Assembly (NCBI GenBank): GCA_024231375.1
Contig: JAAEQP010001776.1
Location: 1 to 6,231, forward strand
Direction of reading: 5' to 3'
DNA from: a bacterium
Lineage (GTDB): Bacteria > Hydrogenedentota > Hydrogenedentia > Hydrogenedentiales > SLHB01
DNA: 6,231 nt
Position 1 is the first letter of the stretch; each line of letters starts with the position of its first letter. Below, one piece after another: positions 1-6,231 of this stretch. A program made the position numbers and the translations under genes. The notes under the pieces are model-generated. The model did not search any database. It had not been told where the DNA came from and was given only the letters and a program-made list of their open reading frames with translations.

Positions 1-1
1 C

Positions 2-535
2 GCCCACGGACCTGAACGCGAGACCACGCTGTGCCAACTCCACATGCGCAAGTTCAGAGACGGCGACACCATCGTCATCGAACCGTGGCGGTCGCGCGCA
101 TTTCCGATCATCAAGGATCTCGTGATCGACCGCTCCGCCTTCGACCGGGTCATCGCGTCCGGTGGATTCATCACCGTACGCACGGGGCAGGCGCCCGAAG
201 CTCACTCGGTCCCCGTCGCCAAGGCCGATGCGGAAGACGCCTTCAACGCGGCCCAGTGCATCGGGTGCGGCGCATGTGTGGCGGCATGCCCAAACGCGTC
301 GGCCATGTTGTTCGTGGCGGCGAAGGTTACCCACCTCGCCAAGCTACCCCAGGGTCAGCCGGAACGGTACACCCGCGTGGCGCGCATGGTCAATCAAATG
401 GACAAAGAAGGCTTCGGCAACTGCTCCAACCACTACGAATGCGAAGCCGCCTGCCCCAAAGGCATCACCGTCAAGACCATCGCCCTAATGAACCGCGACT
501 ACCTCATCTCCAACGTCGCCGGAAAGGCCGAGTGA
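2..535 (+). CDS. sdhB: Succinate dehydrogenase/fumarate reductase iron-sulfur subunit, C-terminal part (5' end outside window)
   Basis: This subunit carries electrons between the flavoprotein SdhA and the membrane quinone site in complex II. The reading frame is open to the left edge, so the gene begins outside the window; 177 residues are visible, and the ATG at 44 is an internal Met. Numbered from the first visible codon, C11 (in TTLCQLHM) fits the last ligand of the N-terminal [2Fe-2S] cluster. [12 protein letters not shown] supplies C86, C89, C92 and C96, and a downstream C-x5-C-x3-CP supplies C141, C147 and C151. By homology with E. coli SdhB, C86/C89/C92/C151 would bind [4Fe-4S] and C96/C141/C147 [3Fe-4S]. 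The wording ([31 protein letters not shown]) is that of the non-classical SdhB found in Bacteroidota, Actinobacteria and Planctomycetota. It is probably the last gene of an sdh operon, because the next gene is convergent. No defect is visible. Confidence 0.95.
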   Translation, partial: AHGPERETTLCQLHMRKFRDGDTIVIEPWRSRAFPIIKDLVIDRSAFDRVIASGGFITVRTGQAPEAHSVPVAKADAEDAFNAAQCIGCGACVAACPNASAMLFVAAKVTHLAKLPQGQPERYTRVARMVNQMDKEGFGNCSNHYECEAACPKGITVKTIALMNRDYLISNVAGKAE

Positions 536-572
536 CGACTTCCCACCAAGGACCGAGTGCCAAGTCTTCGTA

Positions 573-650
573 GGGTGCGTCGAACGAAGGTCGCAGACCA
601 AGTGAGCACGCACCAATCCCAATGCGAATGCGGACGATGCAGGTGCGTGC
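573..650. repeat. REP-like cluster of three alternating GGTGCGT/ACGCACC units
   Basis: In the gap between the convergent sdhB and the secreted-protein gene, GGTGCGT occurs at 574-580 and 642-648 and its complement ACGCACC at 608-614. The spacers between successive units are both 27 bases. The second pair extends to a perfect 9-base inverted repeat (GCACGCACC at 606-614, GGTGCGTGC at 642-650). The middle unit can pair with either neighbour, giving two mutually exclusive hairpins. Alternating, evenly spaced palindromic units in an intergenic gap resemble REP/BIME-type dispersed repeats. No second cluster lies in the window, so dispersal in the genome is inferred, not seen. Confidence 0.5.
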
Positions 651-690
651 CGAGCGAAACTGTGACTGTACCAAGCGAGCGAGTCATCGA

Positions 691-716
691 GCGAGACGGG
701 ACTGTCCCCGTTTCGC
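691..716. repeat. 10-bp stem hairpin around GGGACTGTCCCC; REP-like unit or possible transcription barrier
   Basis: Bases 691-700 pair with 707-716 over ten positions, nine Watson-Crick and one G-T (695/712), leaving the six-base loop ACTGTC. It directly follows an 8-base direct repeat CGAGCGAG (676-683 and 688-695). There is no T-run on either side, so it is not a textbook intrinsic terminator. It lies between two convergent genes and could still block read-through from either side. Motifs of the GGGACTGTCCCC kind recur as dispersed elements near REP-associated tyrosine transposases in several phyla; that link is from general knowledge, and no such transposase is present here. Confidence 0.5.
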
Positions 717-785
717 GGACTCATGCACATGGACACGGGTATTCCACTTTCCACAGGCTTCATCGTCGTGTTCGAGGGGGCACGC

Positions 786-1634
786 CTACCGGTTCTCGGA
801 AGTAAGCATTGCACGCGTGGCTTCATCCCAGGCTTCACCGTGAGGGCTGCCTGGGTTGAAGTCGATTGGCTCAGCAAGATACTCCCCTACTTGCGCCTTG
901 AGTCTGTGTGGCTTCCCCGGTTCAATGGATGGCAGCAAGAACCCGCCGGGGTCGACGACCATCACCCACCGGTCGCCGACGCCCAATTCCGGCGCCAAGC
1001 CCCCCCATACCCTGACAGTCCAGTTTCGTGGTATGCCATCGACAGTCAGGTTGGCGTAATGGGCAGCAGTAGCGTCAAACGTCTCTTGTAGCGTGCTTGA
1101 GCCCGTTACCCGCATGCCGAGGAGCGGCACTTCACGGTAGGGCGGTGGCTCTAGCGCAACAATCTCAAGGACTCCACGATCCTCCGTTTTCGCATCCCTC
1201 TGCACGGCAAATCCCGATACGTTCGAGCAACGTTTGCCCGCCTCCGTGATTGCCGCCACATACTCATCCTCAGGAAGAAACGAAAGTCGCTCGCGCCAGT
1301 CGCGTGGCAGACCATCGTCTGAGGTCGATATGCCGGATGGCAGAGTTGCCGCCTCTCTGAACGGTTCGAAAGCCGCTACTATCACAGGCGCTTGATCCTT
1401 CGCGCGACGGATCTCCAACTTCGTCTCGGGGACAGCCGAGCCTGCACGTTCGCGAGGGATCTGGACAACAAAGCTGTGGTCATATTCCCTGCCATCTGCA
1501 ATAGGGCTCTGGGTGCATAGCCCGAACCAGAGCCAGTCCGGTTTCGGAAGTGGTGGACCAAGCTCCCCGTGCGCTCCCAACGACGCTTGGACGAAGAACA
1601 CCACAGCTACCGTCGCAAGAGTAGAAGACCGCAT
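786..1634 (-). CDS. Secreted protein of unknown function (282 aa)
   Basis: I do not recognise a family. The protein begins with a probable Sec signal peptide: R2, a hydrophobic core TLATVAVVFFVQASLG (residues 5-20), and a likely cleavage site near residues 20-23. The mature part has no further membrane segment. It has two cysteines (C40 and C136), which could form a disulfide after export, and many Trp, Pro and short beta-prone stretches. Residues about 205-260 (NWTVRVWGGL, RWVMVVDPGGFLLPSI) look like a small beta-rich domain. No catalytic or metal-binding motif stands out. The start is well supported: AAAGGAGG lies 7 bases upstream of the ATG, behind a near-consensus sigma-70 promoter. It is transcribed in the same direction as the diheme gene but 150 bases downstream with its own promoter, so it is probably a separate unit. 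It faces sdhB convergently. Confidence 0.8.
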   Translation of the reverse strand: MRSSTLATVAVVFFVQASLGAHGELGPPLPKPDWLWFGLCTQSPIADGREYDHSFVVQIPRERAGSAVPETKLEIRRAKDQAPVIVAAFEPFREAATLPSGISTSDDGLPRDWRERLSFLPEDEYVAAITEAGKRCSNVSGFAVQRDAKTEDRGVLEIVALEPPPYREVPLLGMRVTGSSTLQETFDATAAHYANLTVDGIPRNWTVRVWGGLAPELGVGDRWVMVVDPGGFLLPSIEPGKPHRLKAQVGEYLAEPIDFNPGSPHGEAWDEATRAMLTSENR

Positions 1635-1641
1635 AGTCCTT

Positions 1642-1649
1642 CCTCCTTT
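1642..1649 (-). promoter_or_regulatory. Strong ribosome binding site of the 282-aa secreted protein
   Basis: On the minus strand this reads AAAGGAGG, nearly a full anti-Shine-Dalgarno match, 7 bases before the ATG whose first base is at 1634. It fixes the start codon and suggests efficient translation. Confidence 0.8.
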
Positions 1650-1669
1650 GTACAGTCCAACACTATAGG

Positions 1670-1698
1670 ATTCTACTCGCCGTCGCAGACACTGTCAA
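1670..1698 (-). promoter_or_regulatory. Near-consensus sigma-70 promoter for the 282-aa secreted protein
   Basis: On the minus strand a perfect -35 box TTGACA (1693-1698) is followed by a 17-base spacer (1676-1692) and the -10 box TAGAAT (1670-1675, five of six consensus bases). Transcription would begin near 1663, giving a leader of about 30 bases that includes the strong ribosome binding site. The match suggests strong housekeeping-type expression independent of the upstream diheme gene. Confidence 0.75.
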
Positions 1699-1784
1699 CG
1701 CGGATTCTTCCTCCACAATTCTATTGGACGTAGGCCACGAATCGAGAGAGAGCCCTGCATCACTCCAGAGAACCGACACTGCAC

Positions 1785-4700
1785 CTACTGCAATTCCGGC
1801 ATGGGCACGCGTTCGCCGGCAAGTTGCGCGGTCTGGGCGCCTGGGTCGTTGACGCCGTAGAAGATGGCGTTGGAATCGATCCAGGCCGCGATGCGGCGGA
1901 GTTCGTCCGCACTGAGTTCCACCTCTTTGTGACCCTTCCGCAACATCCGCATGAGACGGCTTCCCCGCGCGCCATACTGTCCGCCGGGCGGGGTGATCTG
2001 GATCTGGTTACGGCCACCGAACCGCGGCACGAGCGCCTTGGCGGCATTCTCGGGGTTGGTGCCTGGGCCCCAGAAATCCACATCGCCACAGAGCGACCAA
2101 TAGGACGCGGTATAGCCCTTCATCGGAGCGGACGTGAGGACAATGTCCTTGGGCGCGTCGTCGCCCTTGTGGCATTCGGTGCAATGCTCGTCGAGCACGG
2201 GTTGAACCATTCGCATGAAGGAGAAGGGCTCCGCGCCGAAGGTCTCGGGCGTGATGTCGGACGGCGGCCGACGCGAGGCCAGGGTGTTGGGTGGCGCGCT
2301 GAGTTTGCTCTCGTGGCATCCCGCGCACGAGATCTTCTCGCCGGGCTGAAGGTACGTCAGCGACCGCATGGTCTGGTAGGCGTCCCCGTGCTCGTCCAGC
2401 GCCTGGAAGAGGAAGGGCTTGTTGGCGGGCACGAGGAATCGCGCCGATCCGTCCGCCTCAACCGGCACGGTGCCCAGAATGGCGCGGCCGTTTTCCTCGC
2501 GCGCCATGCCGATGGGCGGTGTGTTGGCGATGGGCGTTGATTTGGGGAAGATCTGGACGATCCGCAGTTCTTTGACGGTTCCCGGCTCCAGATCGCCCAA
2601 CCCATGCTGCACGTCGGCCACAAACACTTCGCCCGTGGCCGGTGCGCTGACCGGCAACTGGCTCGGGATGGTGGGCGGACACGGCCGCGCACGCAAGGGA
2701 CACGGGTTCGTCGCGCCGATGTCGGGGTCGCGGTAGATCAACTCGCGGTTGCCGAAGGCGTCGAGGGTGTAGATGCCCAAGGCGTTCTCTTTGTTCGCGC
2801 CGGGTTCCCACACCAACGGGGTGGGACTGTAGGCCACGAGGAAGTATTTCTCGGACAGAGGCCAGGGCGCGGTGTAGTATTCGCGGATGTCGCGCGATTC
2901 CGCTTCAGGGAACGGCACGTCCGGCGTGAGCCGGGTCACCGCGGCCTCGCCATCCGCCGCGACTTCCGGGTCGAGCAACACAATCGATCCGCCCGCCACC
3001 GAGTGGTGGGCCGATGCCGTCAACACGAACTTGCCCGAATTCGGCACGGGCTGCATCTGGAACGTGCAATGGGGCGATGGCGTGGCGTTACCCCATACCG
3101 CGATGGGGTTGGTGCCGTCGGGGCGCGACGCCCACAGGTTCTGGTGGGTCACCGCGTCGCGGTCGATGTAGTCCCACCGGGCGTACATGATGAGGCCCGT
3201 GTTGGATACGGTCGGGAACCATTCGTTCACGTCGTTGTACGACAGAGTGCGGATGTCGGACCCGTCGCCCTCCATTCGGTGGAGGGTATAGGTGTCCCAC
3301 CGCTTGCTGAACTGGGCGCCGAAACACCGCGCGTAGCCTTTGCGCCGCGTCGAACAGAACGCGAACCCGCCGTCGGGCAGGTAGGTGGGCATGGTGTCGT
3401 CGAAGGGGTCGTTGGTCAACTGCCGCAAGCCCGTTCCATCCACGTTCACTTCGTAGATGTGGTAGAACTGGCCGCCCCGTTCGTTGTCGATTTCCTCAGG
3501 TTTCCGCGGTCCGTCCGGGCAGGCTACATACGAAAACACGATGCGTTTGCCGTCGTACGACAGCCTGGGCTCCAGCACGTTGCCCGGTGGCAGTTGGCCC
3601 TGGAGAATGTCACGAACCGCCAAGGAGCGGCCCGGCTTCTCCAGTACGTACAACCCGCCGCCCGGCCGCGCGCGCCATCCGTAATACTGCATGACCAGGT
3701 GGCTGTACGACGTGGGAACGCGTTTGCAGAGCACCATGGGGCCGAAATCCATTAGCGGGTTGGCCAACACGATACGGCGTTTCAAGCCGCGCACGTCCGC
3801 GTACCGGGCCCGTGCTGTCGCGAGGTCGTTCGACGGCGTGCCGGTGGTCAACGCCTTCAACTCATCGTCGACCGTCGACAAGAACCCTGGTCCGTGTTCG
3901 CGTCGAAGGTCTGCCAGGAGCGCTTGGACTCTTTCGAGATGGCTTGCCGTCACCTTGGCATAGTCGTCCGCCGTGGCGGGCTCGCCGTCTTCCAGCCGCC
4001 ACGCCTCGTTGACCATGAACGCCAGGGGGAGGTCCTCACGCAACGCCGCCATCTTCGGTCCGTCCGACGTGTCCAGCAGGCGTTGAAGCCCTTCGAATCC
4101 CGCGGAAGGTCCGCCCCTGAACGAGCCGACGTACATGGCCGGGAGGGCTTTGTTCGCGGGACACGTCACGCCGAGGCTCAGTTCGCCATCCCGAAGACAG
4201 GCGTTGAACCGCCATTCCGCGCCGGAGTCCAGAGCGAAGAGCAGGCCCGCCTCCTCGGATACGTCCATCAACAGAATCAGGGGCAGTGCGGTATCGTTGC
4301 CAAGCGTCACATCCACGCCTTCGATCAGTTCCGCATGGCCCACGCCGCCCCGATCATCCACCCAGTACACCCCGGGCAGGGCCGGGCGCGCGTTGGGATC
4401 GGCGACGTGCTCGTATCCCCAGACCCCGTCCGTCTTGTCCGAGAATCCTTCCGAAGCCAGGTACCGCGTGCCGCCGTCATAGGCCACGCACGGGTCCCAG
4501 TAGGTGGTGTCATAGGCGATGGTGCCTCGCTTGTCGAGAACGAAACGGATGGCGTCTCCTGCCTGCACATCCAGCGGTACTTCGTGCGTCACGCCCGTCT
4601 TGTCGTCACCGTCGATTTCGCCTGACCAAACGACCGCGGTGTTGTGACGAACCTCCGCGCGCACACCGTCGCCGCCGCCATTGTTCACGTCCGCTTTGAA

Positions 4701-5198
4701 AACTCTGCCCGAAACCGTGATGCGCCCCGATCGCGGTGCACGGAAGCGTCGGACGCTGGGGGTGGCGTTGCCCGTGTGTTGCCAATTCTTGCCGACACGC
4801 GTCCAATCCGCGCCTGTCCAGAAGGTGGACCCGTGCCATTCCTGGTCGCGGTACGTCAGCGGGCGATAGGCACGGTCGCCCGAATCGGAATGGACTTCGA
4901 CGCGCCAGTCCACCAAGGCGATGTCGCCACCCATCTTGCCGCCGGCCACCTCACTTTCGACCCGTACCGTCTGGGATTCTTCCGTCGAGGTACACGTCTG
5001 CCGCAACACGACTTCCGTACCGTCCAAAGGACGCTCGACCGCGACGCGCTCGTCAGAGGCGCCCGTGATGCGCCCCATGAAGGGGCTCGGTTCGGATTGA
5101 TCGCCTGTCGCGAGCAATTGCGGTGGCGCCGCAAGGGCCGTCAGTGGCGTAATCAACATGCACAAGCCGAGCAGAGCGGTCAGCAAACGATTCAGCAT
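1785..5198 (-). CDS. Exported diheme c-type cytochrome with beta-propeller, related to hydrazine synthase alpha subunit (HzsA-like), 1137 aa
   Basis: Likely an exported redox protein of unknown substrate. Domains in order, numbered from the chosen Met: signal peptide 1 to about 24 (core LLTALLGLCMLITPLTALA); a beta-sandwich-like module about 95-245 with conserved GGGDGVRAEV and YDTTYWDP; a second beta-rich stretch about 270-370; a helical stretch about 375-470; then the HzsA-like part. This opens with VLANPLMDFGPM and ARPGGGLYVLE (about 477-520) and continues with PD40/TolB-type propeller repeats (for example LSYDGKRIVF, LTNDPFDDTMPTYLPDG) to about 800. The HZS-alpha-type middle domain follows (KELRIVQIFPKS, LGTVPVEADGSARFLVP, MRSLTYLQPGE), ending in heme motif CAGCH (958-962). 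A second motif, CTECH (1006-1010), lies in a C-terminal cytochrome domain; H1090 in RKGHKEVELS is a candidate distal ligand. An in-frame ATG at 5342 is possible, but the signal peptide and GGAGAG favour 5198. Anammox HzsA is about 800 residues, so the N-terminal part is extra. Hydrazine synthesis is unlikely: no hzsB/hzsC-like gene is seen. Confidence 0.88.
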   Translation of the reverse strand: MLNRLLTALLGLCMLITPLTALAAPPQLLATGDQSEPSPFMGRITGASDERVAVERPLDGTEVVLRQTCTSTEESQTVRVESEVAGGKMGGDIALVDWRVEVHSDSGDRAYRPLTYRDQEWHGSTFWTGADWTRVGKNWQHTGNATPSVRRFRAPRSGRITVSGRVFKADVNNGGGDGVRAEVRHNTAVVWSGEIDGDDKTGVTHEVPLDVQAGDAIRFVLDKRGTIAYDTTYWDPCVAYDGGTRYLASEGFSDKTDGVWGYEHVADPNARPALPGVYWVDDRGGVGHAELIEGVDVTLGNDTALPLILLMDVSEEAGLLFALDSGAEWRFNACLRDGELSLGVTCPANKALPAMYVGSFRGGPSAGFEGLQRLLDTSDGPKMAALREDLPLAFMVNEAWRLEDGEPATADDYAKVTASHLERVQALLADLRREHGPGFLSTVDDELKALTTGTPSNDLATARARYADVRGLKRRIVLANPLMDFGPMVLCKRVPTSYSHLVMQYYGWRARPGGGLYVLEKPGRSLAVRDILQGQLPPGNVLEPRLSYDGKRIVFSYVACPDGPRKPEEIDNERGGQFYHIYEVNVDGTGLRQLTNDPFDDTMPTYLPDGGFAFCSTRRKGYARCFGAQFSKRWDTYTLHRMEGDGSDIRTLSYNDVNEWFPTVSNTGLIMYARWDYIDRDAVTHQNLWASRPDGTNPIAVWGNATPSPHCTFQMQPVPNSGKFVLTASAHHSVAGGSIVLLDPEVAADGEAAVTRLTPDVPFPEAESRDIREYYTAPWPLSEKYFLVAYSPTPLVWEPGANKENALGIYTLDAFGNRELIYRDPDIGATNPCPLRARPCPPTIPSQLPVSAPATGEVFVADVQHGLGDLEPGTVKELRIVQIFPKSTPIANTPPIGMAREENGRAILGTVPVEADGSARFLVPANKPFLFQALDEHGDAYQTMRSLTYLQPGEKISCAGCHESKLSAPPNTLASRRPPSDITPETFGAEPFSFMRMVQPVLDEHCTECHKGDDAPKDIVLTSAPMKGYTASYWSLCGDVDFWGPGTNPENAAKALVPRFGGRNQIQITPPGGQYGARGSRLMRMLRKGHKEVELSADELRRIAAWIDSNAIFYGVNDPGAQTAQLAGERVPMPELQ

Positions 5199-5206
5199 TC
5201 CCGTAG

Positions 5207-5212
5207 CTCTCC
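5207..5212 (-). promoter_or_regulatory. Ribosome binding site deciding the diheme cytochrome start
   Basis: On the minus strand this reads GGAGAG, 8 bases before the ATG at 5198. That Met starts a clean signal peptide. The longer in-frame ATG at 5342 would add 48 residues before the signal peptide and lies upstream of the predicted transcription start, so 5198 is preferred. Confidence 0.75.
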
Positions 5213-5240
5213 ATTCTCTGGTCCCATTCTTCCGCAGGAG

Positions 5241-5269
5241 AGTATACGGATACGCGATGGCCCAGCCAA
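5241..5269 (-). promoter_or_regulatory. Sigma-70-type promoter for the diheme cytochrome gene
   Basis: On the minus strand a -35 box TTGGCT (5264-5269, four of six consensus bases) is followed by a 17-base spacer (5247-5263) and a -10 box TATACT (5241-5246, five of six). Transcription would start near 5234, leaving a leader of about 36 bases to the ATG at 5198. This supports that start over the ATG at 5342. Confidence 0.6.
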
Positions 5270-5295
5270 CCGCGCCAGGGAACCAGAATGTCTGC

Positions 5296-5324
5296 TTGAA
5301 CCCGCCTGGACTACGGGCTACCCT
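5296..5324 (+). promoter_or_regulatory. Weak candidate promoter for the GH101-like gene
   Basis: TTGAAC (5296-5301) is followed by a 17-base spacer and TACCCT (5319-5324). The -35 box is fair but the -10 box matches only three of six consensus bases, so this may need an activator or be wrong. It lies about 27 bases upstream of the diheme promoter, so the two divergent promoters would be close enough to share a regulator. Confidence 0.3.
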
Positions 5325-5349
5325 CGACGCAAACGTAGGCACCGCACGA

Positions 5350-5355
5350 GAAAGG
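5350..5355 (+). promoter_or_regulatory. Ribosome binding site of the GH101-like gene
   Basis: GAAAGG ends 6 bases before the ATG at 5362. It favours this start over the in-frame ATGs at 5401 and 5476; the one at 5476 would lose the signal peptide. Confidence 0.55.
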
Positions 5356-5361
5356 TATGGA

Positions 5362-6231
5362 ATGAGACTTCACTTCACTGGGCAGGCGCCATTGGCTCGA
5401 ATGGCGCACGTAGTGACCGCCCTCTGTCTGGCCGGCCTGTGTCCTTTGGCAACGGTCGCGGAGGAGGGAAGCACGATGACTGAAGAGCCGTCGGGCGCCT
5501 ACTATGAGTGGAAAGAGACCATAGAGCCCGAACGCCCGTGGCTCCTTCCCTATCACCAGACCCTTGTCACGAAGATCTTCCTATGCTCAAGGGGGTCGGA
5601 CGGTGCCGTAGACAAGGTCTTTCTCACCTTCGAACAGGCCCTCAACGTCATCCGAAGGCTGGACAACCTCACCTGCGGCATCCCGAAGATCGTCTACCTC
5701 GTGGGGTGGCAGTACAACGGTCACGACTCGAAGTACCCCTCGTGGTTGGAGGTCAACGAACACCTCAAGCGTCCCGAGGATGCCACCGCCGTTGAGAGTC
5801 TGCGCTGGCTCATGCGGGAAGGCCGGAAGCACAACACCATAGTGAGTCTCCACACAAACATGTTCGACGCCTACGAGGACAGCCCCCTGTGGGACGAGTA
5901 TGTGGCGCAGGACATCATCGGGAAGGACACGGACGGGAACGTCATCTCTGGGGAAGTCCACGGCGGTCAGCGGTCCGCGCAGATCAGCTACACCCAGGAG
6001 TGGAAGTCGGGCCTCGCCCGGAAGCGCATCGACGGTCTCCTCGCCATGCTGCCCGAGTTGAGGGAAGCGAAGACGATCCACATCGATGCCTTCCACAGTT
6101 GCCGACCCTTGGGCAAAGACGAGCCCATCAGCCCCTATCTGGGGTACACCATGGCACAGGAAGCGGCTACCCAACGGAAGATCTACCGGTACTGGCGGGA
6201 CCAGGGACTCGATGTGACCTCGGAAGGGGCG
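5362..6231 (+). CDS. Secreted GH101-like glycoside hydrolase (endo-alpha-N-acetylgalactosaminidase-like), N-terminal 290 codons, 3' end outside window
   Basis: GH101 enzymes release O-linked disaccharides from mucin-type glycoproteins by a retaining mechanism; the substrate here is not known. The frame has no stop to the right edge. From the ATG at 5362 a probable signal peptide is seen: R2 and R13, core VVTALCLAGLCPLATVA (residues 17-33), cleavage near residue 33. The family-like catalytic barrel then begins: KIVYLVGWQYNGHDSKYPSW (109-128), ESLRWLMREGRKHNTIVSLH (145-164), MFDAYEDSPLWDEY (167-180), QISYTQEWKSG (207-217), IHIDAF (239-244) and DVTSEGA (284-290). By position and wording, D242 fits the GH101 nucleophile and E288 the acid/base, which lies in a TTEWG-like motif in characterised enzymes; the D-to-E spacing is 46 here versus about 32-33 there. 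An uncharacterised relative of the clan is the main alternative. It is divergent from the diheme gene across 163 bases. Confidence 0.8.
   Translation, partial: MRLHFTGQAPLARMAHVVTALCLAGLCPLATVAEEGSTMTEEPSGAYYEWKETIEPERPWLLPYHQTLVTKIFLCSRGSDGAVDKVFLTFEQALNVIRRLDNLTCGIPKIVYLVGWQYNGHDSKYPSWLEVNEHLKRPEDATAVESLRWLMREGRKHNTIVSLHTNMFDAYEDSPLWDEYVAQDIIGKDTDGNVISGEVHGGQRSAQISYTQEWKSGLARKRIDGLLAMLPELREAKTIHIDAFHSCRPLGKDEPISPYLGYTMAQEAATQRKIYRYWRDQGLDVTSEGA

Noticed and set aside
537..566. Possible terminator hairpin just after sdhB (GACTT at 537-541, AAGTC at 562-566).
   Set aside because: The stem has only 5 base pairs, then mismatches and a 3-bp inner stem, with no following T-run. It is too weak to call.
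31..573. A plus-strand open frame of 180 codons overlapping sdhB.
   Set aside because: The overlapping frame encodes the SdhB cysteine motifs; this one is Arg/His-rich shadow translation. The frame at 162-488 is likewise a shadow.
1699..1784. Terminator for the diheme gene or a small gene in the gap before the 282-aa protein.
   Set aside because: No stable hairpin with a T-run and no supported open frame was found by eye.
2604..3755. A long plus-strand open frame (383 codons) opposite the diheme cytochrome gene.
   Set aside because: It is antisense to a gene with clear HzsA-family motifs. Its translation is rich in Arg, His, Gly and Val with no recognisable domain, as expected for a shadow frame in high-G+C DNA. 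The plus-strand frames at 1824-2540, 3894-4625 and 4644-5483 are rejected for the same reason.
1785..5198. Genuine hydrazine synthase alpha subunit, implying an anammox bacterium.
   Set aside because: No hzsB/hzsC-like gene is in the window, the N-terminal architecture differs, and HzsA-like proteins with this domain are widespread in non-anammox Planctomycetota-type bacteria.
5199..5342. N-terminal extension of the diheme cytochrome to the ATG at 5342.
   Set aside because: The extra 48 residues precede a complete signal peptide, lie upstream of the predicted transcription start, and are not needed given the GGAGAG site at 5207-5212.
5587..6174. A minus-strand open frame of 195 codons at the right end.
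   Set aside because: It lies opposite the GH101-like gene, whose plus-strand frame carries the family motifs. The plus-strand frame at 5508-5795 is also an out-of-frame shadow of that gene.

Overview
The window looks like chromosomal DNA (roughly 60% G+C by eye) from a free-living bacterium of the Planctomycetota / Hydrogenedentota / PVC-like type. That placement is inferred from gene content. There is a non-classical SdhB, a very large secreted protein related to the hydrazine synthase alpha subunit (a family common in those phyla outside the anammox bacteria), and a secreted GH101-like glycosidase. No hallmark of a plasmid, phage, CRISPR system or insertion sequence was seen.

Layout: (1) 2-535, plus strand: the 3' part of the succinate dehydrogenase/fumarate reductase iron-sulfur subunit gene, cut by the left edge. 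(2) 536-785: a convergent intergenic gap holding three spaced GGTGCGT/ACGCACC units and a 10-bp hairpin, resembling REP-type intergenic repeats. (3) 786-1634, minus strand: a secreted protein of unknown function with its own near-consensus sigma-70 promoter and a very strong ribosome binding site. (4) 1635-1784: 150 bases holding that promoter; the rest shows no gene and no convincing terminator. (5) 1785-5198, minus strand: a 1137-residue exported protein. It has an N-terminal beta-sandwich-like extension, a PD40-type beta-propeller, an HzsA-like middle domain with heme motif CAGCH, and a C-terminal domain with heme motif CTECH. (6) 5199-5361: a 163-base divergent intergenic region with a good promoter for the diheme gene and a weaker candidate for the right-hand gene. 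(7) 5362-6231, plus strand: the first 290 codons of a secreted GH101-like (endo-alpha-N-acetylgalactosaminidase-like) glycoside hydrolase, cut by the right edge.

How they may work together: SdhB belongs to central respiration and is probably the last gene of an sdh operon lying to the left. The diheme protein and the glycosidase are divergently transcribed from a short shared region and both are predicted to be exported. A shared role in handling extracellular glycans is therefore plausible but unproven. Nothing here indicates anammox: no hzsB/hzsC-like gene is present in the window and the diheme protein has an architecture unlike true HzsA. The least explained parts are the large N-terminal extension of the diheme protein, the orphan secreted protein, and the repeat cluster.
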